DNA of 64,000 nucleotides from Ulvibacter algarum (GTDB lineage Bacteria; Bacteroidota; Bacteroidia; Flavobacteriales; Flavobacteriaceae): NCBI GenBank assembly GCA_947488905.1, contig CANLBJ010000002.1, positions 434,001 to 498,000 of the forward strand, read 5' to 3'. Shown piece by piece: positions 1 to 9,289 of this stretch (position 1 is its first letter; each line of letters starts with the position of its first letter). The notes under the pieces were generated by a model. It saw only the letters and a program-made list of their open reading frames with translations, ran no database searches and was not told where the DNA came from. The position numbers and the translations under genes were made by a program.

Positions 1-612
1 AGGAGTGTGTGCATTGATTTTAGTTTCTAGCACTGTCATCATTTCGTCTTCTATCAAAGTAGGTTGATAACTTAAACCTTCATACAACTCGTCAAAACTA
101 CTTGCAGACGTAGCTATCTGTTCTGCATATCTAGTAAAGGCAAAAAACTCATCTACATTGGCTTGTATAAAATCTCCTATTTCTTCAATAAAAAGTGTGG
201 CGTGGTGTTTAGCTTTATCTATAATACCAATCTCTCCATCTGCCCATTGTATGTTTTTATTGACTTTAGACAGTCTATGCCCTTTTGGTAAAAAACTGTC
301 TTTTAAAATCTTCTTTGCAGTTGTGATATCTTGCTTTTGCAGAAAACTAATTACAGTGTCAACACTTGAGATATAAGATGATTTTTTTTCTTGAATTTGC
401 GGATAATGATAATTACCTAATTCATTAGCTTCTTTAAATATTGACGCTAAAAACTCGCTTGTAAATACAGCAGTAAAAAGTTCGATGCTTAAATCTACGT
501 GAGATACAGAAACTCCTTTTTCTATAAGAAAACCTTTAATATAGGCCGTTGCTGGATACGCAGTATTTAATTGTGTAAACGGAGGGGTGACTAATAAAAG
601 GTTAGCATTCAT
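1..612 (-). CDS. B12-binding-domain radical SAM-like protein, N-terminal part (runs off the left edge)
   Basis: Minus-strand ATG at 612 opens MNANLLLVTPPFTQLNTAYPATAYIKGFLIEKGVSVSHVDLSIELFTAVFTSEF..., typical N-terminus of Bacteroidota B12-binding radical SAM proteins; not in the supplied ORF track because it is incomplete. Confidence 0.7.
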   Translation of the reverse strand, partial: MNANLLLVTPPFTQLNTAYPATAYIKGFLIEKGVSVSHVDLSIELFTAVFTSEFLASIFKEANELGNYHYPQIQEKKSSYISSVDTVISFLQKQDITTAKKILKDSFLPKGHRLSKVNKNIQWADGEIGIIDKAKHHATLFIEEIGDFIQANVDEFFAFTRYAEQIATSASSFDELYEGLSYQPTLIEDEMMTVLETKINAHTP

Positions 613-727
613 TTTGCAAAGATAGTTTTGTTTAATAAGAATCTAATTGAAAAAAAGGCACTTTTAATATTCAAGAAAATTAGTAATATATGCTAGAATT
701 GTTCTTTATAACTTAATTCTTAAACAC

Positions 728-761
728 AAAAAAGCCTTTAAATAACTTTAAAGGCTTTTTT
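728..761 (-). terminator. Rho-independent terminator hairpin
   Basis: AAAAAGCCTTTAAA-TAAC-TTTAAAGGCTTTTT downstream of the 799..1566 minus-strand gene. Confidence 0.75.
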
Positions 762-798
762 ACAAACTATCAAAATTTGATAGTTATATCTGTATCAA

Positions 799-1566
799 TT
801 ATTCTTTAATAATTCTTATAGAATTTGAAGCATCGTTAGATGTTACTTTAAGTAAATAAACAGCAGAAGCTAAATCTTGTATGTTTAAAGATACCGTCTC
901 AAGGTTACTGTATTCTTTTACTAAAATAAATTTACCTGTAAGATCAAAAAGTTCAACCTTAGTATCAATACTCTCATTAAAAGAAATGTTTAAAATACCT
1001 TTTGAAGGATTTGGAGAAACTTCAAATGATAGCGACTTTATAGTGTTTACAGCTAGTACATCTTCATCTGTATATGTAAAAATTGAAGCATTACCCTCTG
1101 CATTAGTACTTGCGTCTATAGCAGCTATATTAGCATTAAACCCATTAAAAGATTCTGGTTGCGTAGAGTTTTGGATCACTGCGATAGGGAAGTTAATTGA
1201 ACCAGACCAATCTCCAGGGATAATATCTTTTTGAGATAGTAAAAGAATGTTTGTGTTCTGGTCATAACTAGCACTAAAATACTGCATACCTTCACCAGTT
1301 AATAAATTAACATCTTGATCTCTTAATTCTACATACTGAAAATCTATACTTACAGTTACATTTGGCTCGCCAAAAGCTTGACTTGGAACATTTGTACCAG
1401 AAGTTTCTGATATGACAATACTACCAGTGGCAGTACCAGAATTCTCAACAGTAGGTAAAGGTGTTGCAGATAAACTTGCTTGTGGCAAAGAAACTGATTG
1501 TGCAATACTATTAAAAGATATAGCACATATAAAAAGTACTGTTAGAAATGAGTAAGTTTTTTTCAT
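799..1566 (-). CDS. T9SS type A sorting domain-containing secreted protein
   Basis: Signal peptide (MKKTYSFLTVLFICAISFNSIAQ) and C-terminal VSPNPSKGILNISF...LFDLTGK...YLLKV...IRIIKE. Start set to the internal ATG (1566) rather than the ORF-track 1590. Confidence 0.85.
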   Translation of the reverse strand: MKKTYSFLTVLFICAISFNSIAQSVSLPQASLSATPLPTVENSGTATGSIVISETSGTNVPSQAFGEPNVTVSIDFQYVELRDQDVNLLTGEGMQYFSASYDQNTNILLLSQKDIIPGDWSGSINFPIAVIQNSTQPESFNGFNANIAAIDASTNAEGNASIFTYTDEDVLAVNTIKSLSFEVSPNPSKGILNISFNESIDTKVELFDLTGKFILVKEYSNLETVSLNIQDLASAVYLLKVTSNDASNSIRIIKE

Positions 1567-1825
1567 TATTGTGTGTTTAAGATACTTCAATTTTAGTATT
1601 GCAAATTTAATGTTTATTGTTTTTAAATAATATGGTCACAATTACTTTATGTCTAGTATTATAGGTCATTTGACGAATTTCATTATCAAATAAAGACTAT
1701 TCTAATAAACAAAGGATGATACTATATATGTTCTTGACATTTTTATAACTTGCAAATTAGGCTTTAGGAGTAAACTTTCTATTTCTTAAAAAAAACTAAA
1801 CTTAAATTTACAGACTAAAAAAACG

Positions 1826-3277
1826 GTGAATAAAGAAGAAGAAATAATCACGATATGGAACCTCTGTCCAGAATGTCAAGGTCGTGGAAAAAAAAGCCGA
1901 AGGATAAGAAAGCACGTAAAGCATAATTATCAAAGAGCGCTTGATTTTTATAATGCTTCTAATGGTCAAGGAGAACCGCCTGTAAAGCCTAAAGGTCATT
2001 TAGATCCTTGTGATAATTGTGGAGGTTCTGGCTTAGTCTTAGCAAATAAAATACCTGCAGTAGACACAAAAAACTATCCACACGTAGCAATTATTGGTGG
2101 CGGTATAGGTGGTGTTGCACTAGCTGTTGCCTGCTTGCATCGTGGTATTCCTTTTACACTGTATGAACGTGATAATAGTTTTGACGCTAGGTCACAAGGG
2201 TATGGTCTTACTCTACAACAAGCAAGTAGCGCTATGCAATCATTAGGTATTAAAGAATTAAAAGATGGCATTGTATCTACAAGACACGTAGTACATACTA
2301 CAGAAGGAAAAATAATAGGAGAGTGGGGTTTAAGAAAATGGAAGAAATCTCAAGATTTAAAATTTCCGAAGCGAACAAACATACATATTGCACGACAATC
2401 ACTGCGTCTAGCTTTATTAAAACAACTAGGCGGTCACAAAATGGTGCAATGGGGACACCAATTAGTAGATTTTACTGAAGCTGATAATGATACAGTTACC
2501 CTCAATTTTAAAGTAAACGGAAACATAAAAAGTGCCAATGCAGGCCTCGTTGTAGGAGCAGACGGTATACGTAGTACTGTGCGTAAATCATTGATAAATG
2601 AGAGCCAAACACCATTGCAATACCTAGGTTGTATAGTTATTTTAGGTATTTGTCCATTAGCCTCTTTAGAGGGTTTTGAGAGTCCGTTGTTAGACTCTGC
2701 AACGGTTTTCCAGACGGCTAACGGTGTAGAGCGTGTTTATATGATGCCTTATGATGCAGACACAATTATGTGGCAATTGAGTTTTCCTATGCCAGAAAAC
2801 GAAGCAAAAGCATTAAGCTTAAAAGGGGTAAAAGCACTTAAAGAAGAAGCTTGTAAAAGAACAAAATGGCACGATCCCATCCCGCAAATAATGGCAGCAA
2901 CCCAAGAAAATAAAATTACAGGCTATCCTGTTTATGATAGAAAATTACTTACTTCTGAAATGTTAACAAACAGAAACCTTGTCACACTATTAGGCGATGC
3001 AGCGCACCCTATGAGCCCATTTAAAGGGCAAGGAGCAAACCAAGCATTAATAGATGCACTCTCGCTGGCTAGAAATATTTATAGCGGTTGCAGACCACAA
3101 TCTAACTGGAGAGAAAAAGGCTTAAAAGAATCTGTTTTAAAACCCTTTGAAACAGAAATGATTAAACGAAGTACACCTAAGGTTATAGCCTCTGCAGAAG
3201 CTGCAAAGTTTTTACACTCAGAAAAAGTCTTGATAGAAGAAGACGCGCCAAGGGGACGTTTTTTAAAAAATGAATAA
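1826..3277 (+). CDS. FAD-dependent monooxygenase with N-terminal DnaJ-type zinc-finger-like segment
   Basis: Rossmann GGGIGGVALAVACLHRGI, VVGADGIRSTVRK, LLGDAAHPMSPFKGQGANQAL motifs; N-terminal CPECQGRG...CDNCGGSG. Confidence 0.85.
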   Translation: MNKEEEIITIWNLCPECQGRGKKSRRIRKHVKHNYQRALDFYNASNGQGEPPVKPKGHLDPCDNCGGSGLVLANKIPAVDTKNYPHVAIIGGGIGGVALAVACLHRGIPFTLYERDNSFDARSQGYGLTLQQASSAMQSLGIKELKDGIVSTRHVVHTTEGKIIGEWGLRKWKKSQDLKFPKRTNIHIARQSLRLALLKQLGGHKMVQWGHQLVDFTEADNDTVTLNFKVNGNIKSANAGLVVGADGIRSTVRKSLINESQTPLQYLGCIVILGICPLASLEGFESPLLDSATVFQTANGVERVYMMPYDADTIMWQLSFPMPENEAKALSLKGVKALKEEACKRTKWHDPIPQIMAATQENKITGYPVYDRKLLTSEMLTNRNLVTLLGDAAHPMSPFKGQGANQALIDALSLARNIYSGCRPQSNWREKGLKESVLKPFETEMIKRSTPKVIASAEAAKFLHSEKVLIEEDAPRGRFLKNE

Positions 3278-3353
3278 GCAAAATCACAGACCTATTTTAC
3301 AAAACAGTTGCATTCTTTAAGTTCATTTTAAGACTCATAAAAAAGTAGTTAAG

Positions 3354-3361
3354 TATCTTTG
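3354..3361 (+). promoter_or_regulatory. Bacteroidota -7 promoter box (TATCTTTG)
   Basis: TAnnTTTG consensus 37 bp upstream of the ATG at 3399. Confidence 0.5.
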
Positions 3362-3398
3362 CCCTCTATTTAAAAATAGGATTTAAAAGATAAAAAAC

Positions 3399-5228
3399 AT
3401 GCTAGATTATATAAAAGAAGTACTAAAAAATATGCCTAATGACTGGCTGAGACTAACTACACATCGTCTTGATATTTATGACGAAAGCCTTGCCAAAGTT
3501 CAATTTTTAGATCAATTTAATGCTTTGTACAAAGCAAACAATTCTCAAACATCTTCACTTAGTGATTTACCTACGGCCTATGATTATATTAGATTAGGGC
3601 ATCCACTATCATGTGTCTTAGAGTGGGGTATTGCTAGCTTACAGCAACTAGATGCTAATAATGTGATTAGTTTTTCTTCACAGACTATTCCGGTTTTAGC
3701 GATTTTAAGAAAGAATCACTTAGACAATATAAACACTCAAATACTTTACACAGATACACTACCAGAAATTTTTACTTCGGAAATTTTAAAGAATATATAT
3801 GGTTATGCTTTTGAGTTAAAGCAAGTAAAAGATCTAGAAGAAGTTGCTGACTTTGATGGAAGCACGGTTTTTATTTCTGAAGAGCATATAATGGGTACAG
3901 TTGTACTTAATCCTGCAATAGATTTTTATGTAAATCTTTATAAGAAACTAGGAAGTGTACTTATTGTTAACGGAAAAGATAATGAAAGTTATATTTCAGA
4001 AATACAACATGTGCGCAGAAGAGAAACCATTGCAATGACACCTATTAATTGTGTTGCTGCTTTACAATCATTGGTTACAAATACTGCTATCGTTCTTGAT
4101 GCTAGTAATGTAATAGAAGATAAAGCGAGTGTTCTTAAGTCATTTAGTGACATTACTCGTTCGCACACTGCTGCGCTAGTAGCGTCTAGCGGTCTCTCTA
4201 TGCAGTATGCCATAATGATGGGGCTTATTCACGATGCAAAAGAAAATCACCCAGGAAAAACGATTAATTTTATTGTACCTACTAATTGCTACGGTGGGAC
4301 TAATGACCAAGCTAGGCGTGTTGCAGCATGTATAGATGGGGTAGAAGTGATTGATCTTGCCGTAGATGGTGATAATGATATGGTAAAGAGTATAGATACT
4401 GTTTTAGAAAAAATGGCAGAAGAAGATGCTGTACCATATATTATTGCAGAAATACCAACCAACCCAAGAGTAGAAGTTCCAGATCTTGAGCAACTAAAGG
4501 CTGTTTTAAGCGCTACTAGAAAAACAAAAAACGGAGCAACTGCTATAGACCCTGTTTTTATTCTAGATCAAACTTTTTGTCCTAATGTTCACTTTTTAGG
4601 AGAAACAGACATACTAGCCACAGTTAGAGCTATTGCTTATGCAAGTGGTTCTAAGTTTCCTAGTGGAGGTAAATGTACTGCGGGTTATTGCGTGTCTAAT
4701 AAAAAAGCGGCTGCGTTAATGCCAAAGATAGAATTGCACTTAGAGCTTTGTGATAATGAAGCAACAGATTTACAGTATGAAATCTTAGCTGTTCAATTGC
4801 CTTCTATGAATCAAAGAATTAGCGATGCTTATGTAAACACTCGTGATTTTGTAACTTTTATAAAAGAGGTATTACCTACGGCTAAAATTAATTTTGTGTC
4901 TGAAGAATTAGCAGCACAAGGATTTACACCTTCTGTTTTTTCATTAGACCTACCCACAAAAGGAGATACAGATGCAGAAAGAGAGACTTACAAAAGAGCT
5001 TTAAACTTAAAGCTTATAAATAGTATGATTAATGAAATCCCTGAAGAGAGCAAGTATTGTGTAAGTTATGGTCAATTAAAAGGTGTTTACTGGACCATAC
5101 CAGCAACTTCTACACAAGGTACTACCAAGGAAGGTGATAAAGATTATATAGCCCGTGTATCCTTATCTCCGTCAATGGATATGAAAAAACACAAAGAAGT
5201 TTTTATGGAGTTTGTGAAGGGGCTTTAG
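3399..5228 (+). CDS. Cys/Met-metabolism-type PLP-dependent enzyme (cystathionine gamma-synthase-like)
   Basis: 609 aa; ASGSKFPSGGKCTAGYCVSN (PLP lysine region), NCYGGTNDQARRVA, IAEIPTNPRVEVPDLEQLKAV. Confidence 0.65.
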   Translation: MLDYIKEVLKNMPNDWLRLTTHRLDIYDESLAKVQFLDQFNALYKANNSQTSSLSDLPTAYDYIRLGHPLSCVLEWGIASLQQLDANNVISFSSQTIPVLAILRKNHLDNINTQILYTDTLPEIFTSEILKNIYGYAFELKQVKDLEEVADFDGSTVFISEEHIMGTVVLNPAIDFYVNLYKKLGSVLIVNGKDNESYISEIQHVRRRETIAMTPINCVAALQSLVTNTAIVLDASNVIEDKASVLKSFSDITRSHTAALVASSGLSMQYAIMMGLIHDAKENHPGKTINFIVPTNCYGGTNDQARRVAACIDGVEVIDLAVDGDNDMVKSIDTVLEKMAEEDAVPYIIAEIPTNPRVEVPDLEQLKAVLSATRKTKNGATAIDPVFILDQTFCPNVHFLGETDILATVRAIAYASGSKFPSGGKCTAGYCVSNKKAAALMPKIELHLELCDNEATDLQYEILAVQLPSMNQRISDAYVNTRDFVTFIKEVLPTAKINFVSEELAAQGFTPSVFSLDLPTKGDTDAERETYKRALNLKLINSMINEIPEESKYCVSYGQLKGVYWTIPATSTQGTTKEGDKDYIARVSLSPSMDMKKHKEVFMEFVKGL

Positions 5229-5376
5229 GTTTTTGGTTTTCATATATGCTTTAAGATATTGTTTAATAAATTAACTTTACGGGATAACGATGACACTTTT
5301 TCAATGTTATCCTATTATATTTACGGTATATCAATGACAAAAGTTATTATATAACTAGTTACCACACATTTGAGAA

Positions 5377-6018
5377 ATGACGACATTTATAGTTTTAATA
5401 ACAATATTTTCAGGAATTAGTTTAGTGCTGATTTTGAAAAAATATGACTTTCCGAAATTGGAAAAAGTTATTAGAAAAATCTCATTTTACTCATTAATCG
5501 GAATTTTAATCTGTGTTGTACTTTTGGCTTTTGACTTCCGCCTAAAAGGAAAATATACAACCTCAATAATCGGACTGACTTTCTTGCTGTCTACAATATT
5601 ACTTTTCGGATTAACTAAAAAAAATCTGACCAAAGTATTGAGCGGAATTTTGACAATACCAATTTTCATTTTTGGAATATTAAGTATGTTTTGGGAAATG
5701 GGATTTGTGTTTTTTTATTTAATCACTTTGCCATTTCAGCCACCTTTTACAAAATCTGAAATTAATGCTAATCATAACGTAGAAGTTCGAGTTGGCGGGT
5801 TTTTCGCTTGTGGAGAAAGTTTAGTAATTACAAAATCACAGTTCGGAATTTTGGACAAACAACAATACGTTGGAAATAACTCTTGTGTGACTGGAATCAC
5901 TAAAATTGAAACAATAGAATTTAAAGAAAATGAAGTGGAATTTTTAATATATCACGATGGAAAAACTGAACTTAAAAATCCATATAAATATAAACCAGAA
6001 ATAAAAAACGTGTGGTAA
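5377..6018 (+). CDS. Hypothetical membrane protein (cassette 1)
   Basis: Hydrophobic N-terminal half with several predicted TM stretches; stop codon lies inside the cassette-end core GTGTGGTAAC. Confidence 0.65.
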   Translation: MTTFIVLITIFSGISLVLILKKYDFPKLEKVIRKISFYSLIGILICVVLLAFDFRLKGKYTTSIIGLTFLLSTILLFGLTKKNLTKVLSGILTIPIFIFGILSMFWEMGFVFFYLITLPFQPPFTKSEINANHNVEVRVGGFFACGESLVITKSQFGILDKQQYVGNNSCVTGITKIETIEFKENEVEFLIYHDGKTELKNPYKYKPEIKNVW

Positions 6019-6148
6019 CACCGTATAAAAATAATTGCTAAATTAGTGCTTAACTAAAAGTCGTTGCAGTTTTGTTACGTCTGATTTTCCTTCGGAAAAT
6101 CCTCGCACGCAAACCCGCAACTATTCTTATACATAAACGTTAGGGCAA
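6010..6148 (+). repeat. attC-like recombination site 1
   Basis: Outer cores GTGTGGTAAC...GTTAGGGCAA; inner arms GTATAAAAATAATTGC / GCAACTATTCTTATAC; apical hairpin GATTTTCC-TTC-GGAAAATC (6083..6101). Confidence 0.65.
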
Positions 6149-6175
6149 ATTTGCCAAAAAAACCAAAATTGAACT

Positions 6176-7333
6176 ATGAAAGAAAAATTTGTCCTTTTAA
6201 TTACCTTCTTAATATTCGGACTAAATACTTCATTTGCGCAGAAATCTAAAAAAATTGAAAAACTTGAGTTTGAGAATTATAAACTTAAAGTTATATTTTT
6301 TGACCCTTACGAAAATTTAATTTCAGAAAATCCTGAATTCAAAAACCTTGACTCTCTAAAACAAGGAGAAATTTGGAATAAATATTTACTTAACAATGTC
6401 ATTTATGATTTTCAATTAATTCAAAAAAAGAAAATTGTTAAACATTATATTTTAAGAGGAAATTCATCGAAAGACATTTACCCAAAAGATTTAACGAGAA
6501 ATAACATCTATTTATTAGATATAGTAAATCATAAAAAGAACACTAATTTTTATAGGTTATCAGACTATTCAAAATTGATTGATAAAACAATCGATAAGTT
6601 CAGTTTTTATGGAACACTATTCGAGAATATGGAATTACTAAAAGATAACGAAGGAAAATTAGGTAAAAACATCTTTGGTAGATTTAGACTTAAAATTCCT
6701 TATTCAACTATCCAGAATAATGTTATGACTTTAATAGGTTTTGACTTATTTGGAGAAATAGAAACTGAATGGATTGCAAATAACACACAAGAATTTAAAA
6801 ATTCATTTTTTGATTATCAAGAACAAATTGACCAATATTTCAAAATCGAAAGAATTAAAAAAACATACGTAAGAACTTATGACCAGAATGGAGAGATTCA
6901 AAATGAATATCCAAGGTTAAATACAGATGAGGATATCAAATCCAATATTGGAAAAATGAACAGAATTGGAGATGTCGTTTCTTTGCCGTTTTTCAAATCT
7001 ACAGACCAAGTAATTTTAATCGAAAAAGATAGTTTAGGCTCAAAATATAAAGTTGAACTAACAAATAATGAACCAATAGAAAAGTATTTAGAAAATATTG
7101 TCGTTGTAAAAAATTCAGATGGAGAAATTGAAAATATTACAGCAACTCTTTTAATTCACGGTTCATCCATTGACAAAGGAGATTATGTTGAAAGAGAAAA
7201 TTATATTGCATATTTCAAGTCTTTTAAGAATTTGAGATTACCTTTTAAAATTCTGTTTTCGCCATTAACTGACAAACAATTTGAAAAACCGCGAATTGAA
7301 ATTGAATTAGATTATTTGTTCCATAGAACATAA
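6176..7333 (+). CDS. Hypothetical secreted protein (cassette 2)
   Basis: Signal peptide MKEKFVLLITFLIFGLNTSFAQ; no recognised domain. Confidence 0.65.
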   Translation: MKEKFVLLITFLIFGLNTSFAQKSKKIEKLEFENYKLKVIFFDPYENLISENPEFKNLDSLKQGEIWNKYLLNNVIYDFQLIQKKKIVKHYILRGNSSKDIYPKDLTRNNIYLLDIVNHKKNTNFYRLSDYSKLIDKTIDKFSFYGTLFENMELLKDNEGKLGKNIFGRFRLKIPYSTIQNNVMTLIGFDLFGEIETEWIANNTQEFKNSFFDYQEQIDQYFKIERIKKTYVRTYDQNGEIQNEYPRLNTDEDIKSNIGKMNRIGDVVSLPFFKSTDQVILIEKDSLGSKYKVELTNNEPIEKYLENIVVVKNSDGEIENITATLLIHGSSIDKGDYVERENYIAYFKSFKNLRLPFKILFSPLTDKQFEKPRIEIELDYLFHRT

Positions 7334-7338
7334 AAAAC

Positions 7339-7477
7339 TTGCCCTAACACCGTATATAATTTATTGCTATTTATAGCCAATTTACGAAAGTCCTCGCGGA
7401 CTTTCTTGGTCGGTAATTATTTACTAAATTAGGTGCTTGAAACACGCAACAAACCATATACAACAACGTTGTGGGTA
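7339..7477 (+). repeat. attC-like recombination site 2
   Basis: Outer cores TTGCCCTAAC...GTTGTGGGTA; arms CACCGTATATAATTTATTGC / GCAACAAACCATATACAACAACG; apical hairpin GAAAGTCC-TCGC-GGACTTTC (7386..7405). Confidence 0.65.
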
Positions 7478-7503
7478 ATTTAAAAAAAAGAGAAAGACAA
7501 GCA

Positions 7504-9039
7504 ATGCATAGAAACTTTCAAATAGAAATTCCTGATGGAGCAAAATTTATAAATGAATTAAACACAAAACCATTTGTAGAAATTGAAGGAACTAATATTT
7601 ATGAACCAGGATATGACTGTAAGCCGTTTGGTGAATATGAATCTCCTGTTGATTTCCCAAATTGTTGCGCTTATCATTCTTCTGTAAAAGATAATTTAGA
7701 CAAATGGTTTCTTGGTTTCCCTAACTGTTGTGATAATCATAAAAATATCGCCAAAAAACGTTGGTTTAAAATAGAGAATTACACAAACTTAAATGACAAA
7801 ATATTAAAACATATTTCTTACAGTGAAAATTTCATTTCTATATCATTAGACAAAGAAAATTGGTTTAAAGAAATAACTGATTATATACAATACACCATCG
7901 ATAGCTTTGGAATTCCTACCATTGGTGGAAACCAATATTATTCATATATAGAAAATTGGATAAAAAAAACTAAACCAACTGATTTTAATTTTCCAAAATG
8001 GAAAAGAGAATTATTAATTGAATATTTAGAAAATCTAACAAATCAAAGTGATAAAACGCAAACAGATTTAAATATATTATATTCAATATTTCAAAAGTGG
8101 TTGAAAACATTTCCTAGCCTTCCTTTTTTCATTGAACATAAAGAAAAATTAAAGAACAAATTTCCTCTTAATTTTTTCCTATACGAGCCTGAGTACAATA
8201 GGTTTTCTGGTGTAACTAAATTCAAGTGTAGAACAAAAGGGGAATTAATCGAGTTTTTGATTATAATTACAAAAGAGTCTTTGAAATCTATAAATACTCC
8301 TAAATTATTAGAAAATAATTTTATTTCAAGCAAAGACAAATATCAAATTGATTTATTAAATGAGGAACATATTTTAACTCAAAATAAGCTTTTAGTTGAT
8401 TATTCAAAAAAAGAAATAAAGTATTTCAAAATCATAAAAAAATGGTTAGCTAACGAAAAAAAATACATAGAACTAATAAAACCTTTATTGAATACAAACA
8501 AAAATTTAAATTTGAAGAACATTCAAACATCAAAAAAAGAAGTTTTTATAACTTACAGCTGGGATAATGAATCTCATAAAGACAAAGTTCTTTCATTCAA
8601 CAACTTCTTAAGAGAAAAAGGGTTTGAAAGTGAAATGGATAGGTCAAAAACTAATGGAAATACTTCGTTAGATTTTAGAAAAATGATGCATAACATAATA
8701 ACAGATTATCCAAAAGTTATAATTGTACTTTCCAAAGGTTATAAAGAAAAAGCTAATGATTTTAAAAGTGGTGTCGGAATTGAATACGATATGATTATTA
8801 AAGATTTTGACAAATCTGTGAACAAATATATTTTAATCTCTTTTTGTGATATATCTGATGATATAATACCTGTTTTTTTCAGAGAAAAAGAAATTTTAGA
8901 CTTAAGAAATAAAGAAAATCAGAATATACTTTTTTCTAAGTTAATGAATGAAAATATTATTGAATTTTCAAAAGTAGCCGAAAATAAACCAATTATTACC
9001 AAGAAAGAAATAAGTGATTTTAATGATTTGATAAATTAA
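7504..9039 (+). CDS. SEFIR/TIR-like domain protein with duplicated FPNCCxxH motifs (cassette 3)
   Basis: C-terminal EVFITYSWDNESHKDKVLSFNNFLREKGFESEMDRSK...VIIVLSKGYKEKAN...GVGIEYDMIIKDF...IPVFFREKEILDLR matches SEFIR fold features. The ORF-track GTG start at 7471 lies inside the cassette core; ATG at 7504 is preferred. Confidence 0.75.
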   Translation: MHRNFQIEIPDGAKFINELNTKPFVEIEGTNIYEPGYDCKPFGEYESPVDFPNCCAYHSSVKDNLDKWFLGFPNCCDNHKNIAKKRWFKIENYTNLNDKILKHISYSENFISISLDKENWFKEITDYIQYTIDSFGIPTIGGNQYYSYIENWIKKTKPTDFNFPKWKRELLIEYLENLTNQSDKTQTDLNILYSIFQKWLKTFPSLPFFIEHKEKLKNKFPLNFFLYEPEYNRFSGVTKFKCRTKGELIEFLIIITKESLKSINTPKLLENNFISSKDKYQIDLLNEEHILTQNKLLVDYSKKEIKYFKIIKKWLANEKKYIELIKPLLNTNKNLNLKNIQTSKKEVFITYSWDNESHKDKVLSFNNFLREKGFESEMDRSKTNGNTSLDFRKMMHNIITDYPKVIIVLSKGYKEKANDFKSGVGIEYDMIIKDFDKSVNKYILISFCDISDDIIPVFFREKEILDLRNKENQNILFSKLMNENIIEFSKVAENKPIITKKEISDFNDLIN

Positions 9040-9053
9040 ACTCGAATAAAAAC

Positions 9054-9255
9054 TACCCACAACAATGGCTATAATTAATACGGGTTTTGGTGCTTAACTC
9101 AAAGTTTATTGCTTTTTAACCAAGTCCACCAAATCTTTTTGATTTGGCTTTACAAATAAAAAGATAAAACAAAATAAAAAGTTTTGGCTAAGTGCTTAAC
9201 CGGAAATTAATTACTGTTAATTCCCATACTAACCATAGCCTAAACGTTGTGTGTA
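9054..9255 (+). repeat. attC-like recombination site 3
   Basis: Outer cores TACCCACAAC...GTTGTGTGTA; arms GGCTATAATTAATACGGG / CCCATACTAACCATAGCC; apical hairpin CCAAATC-TTTTT-GATTTGG (9129..9147). Confidence 0.6.
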
Positions 9256-9289
9256 AGTTTGACTCACTCAAAACTGATAATTTGATTAA

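Noticed and set aside
158-376. 72-aa + strand ORF
   Set aside because: Antisense to the radical SAM-like minus-strand reading frame at 1..612; no recognisable protein features.
5282-5312. Hairpin GGATAAC...GTTATCC as another cassette boundary
   Set aside because: Cores are not paired with any downstream cassette end; more simply a terminator-like structure after the PLP-enzyme gene.
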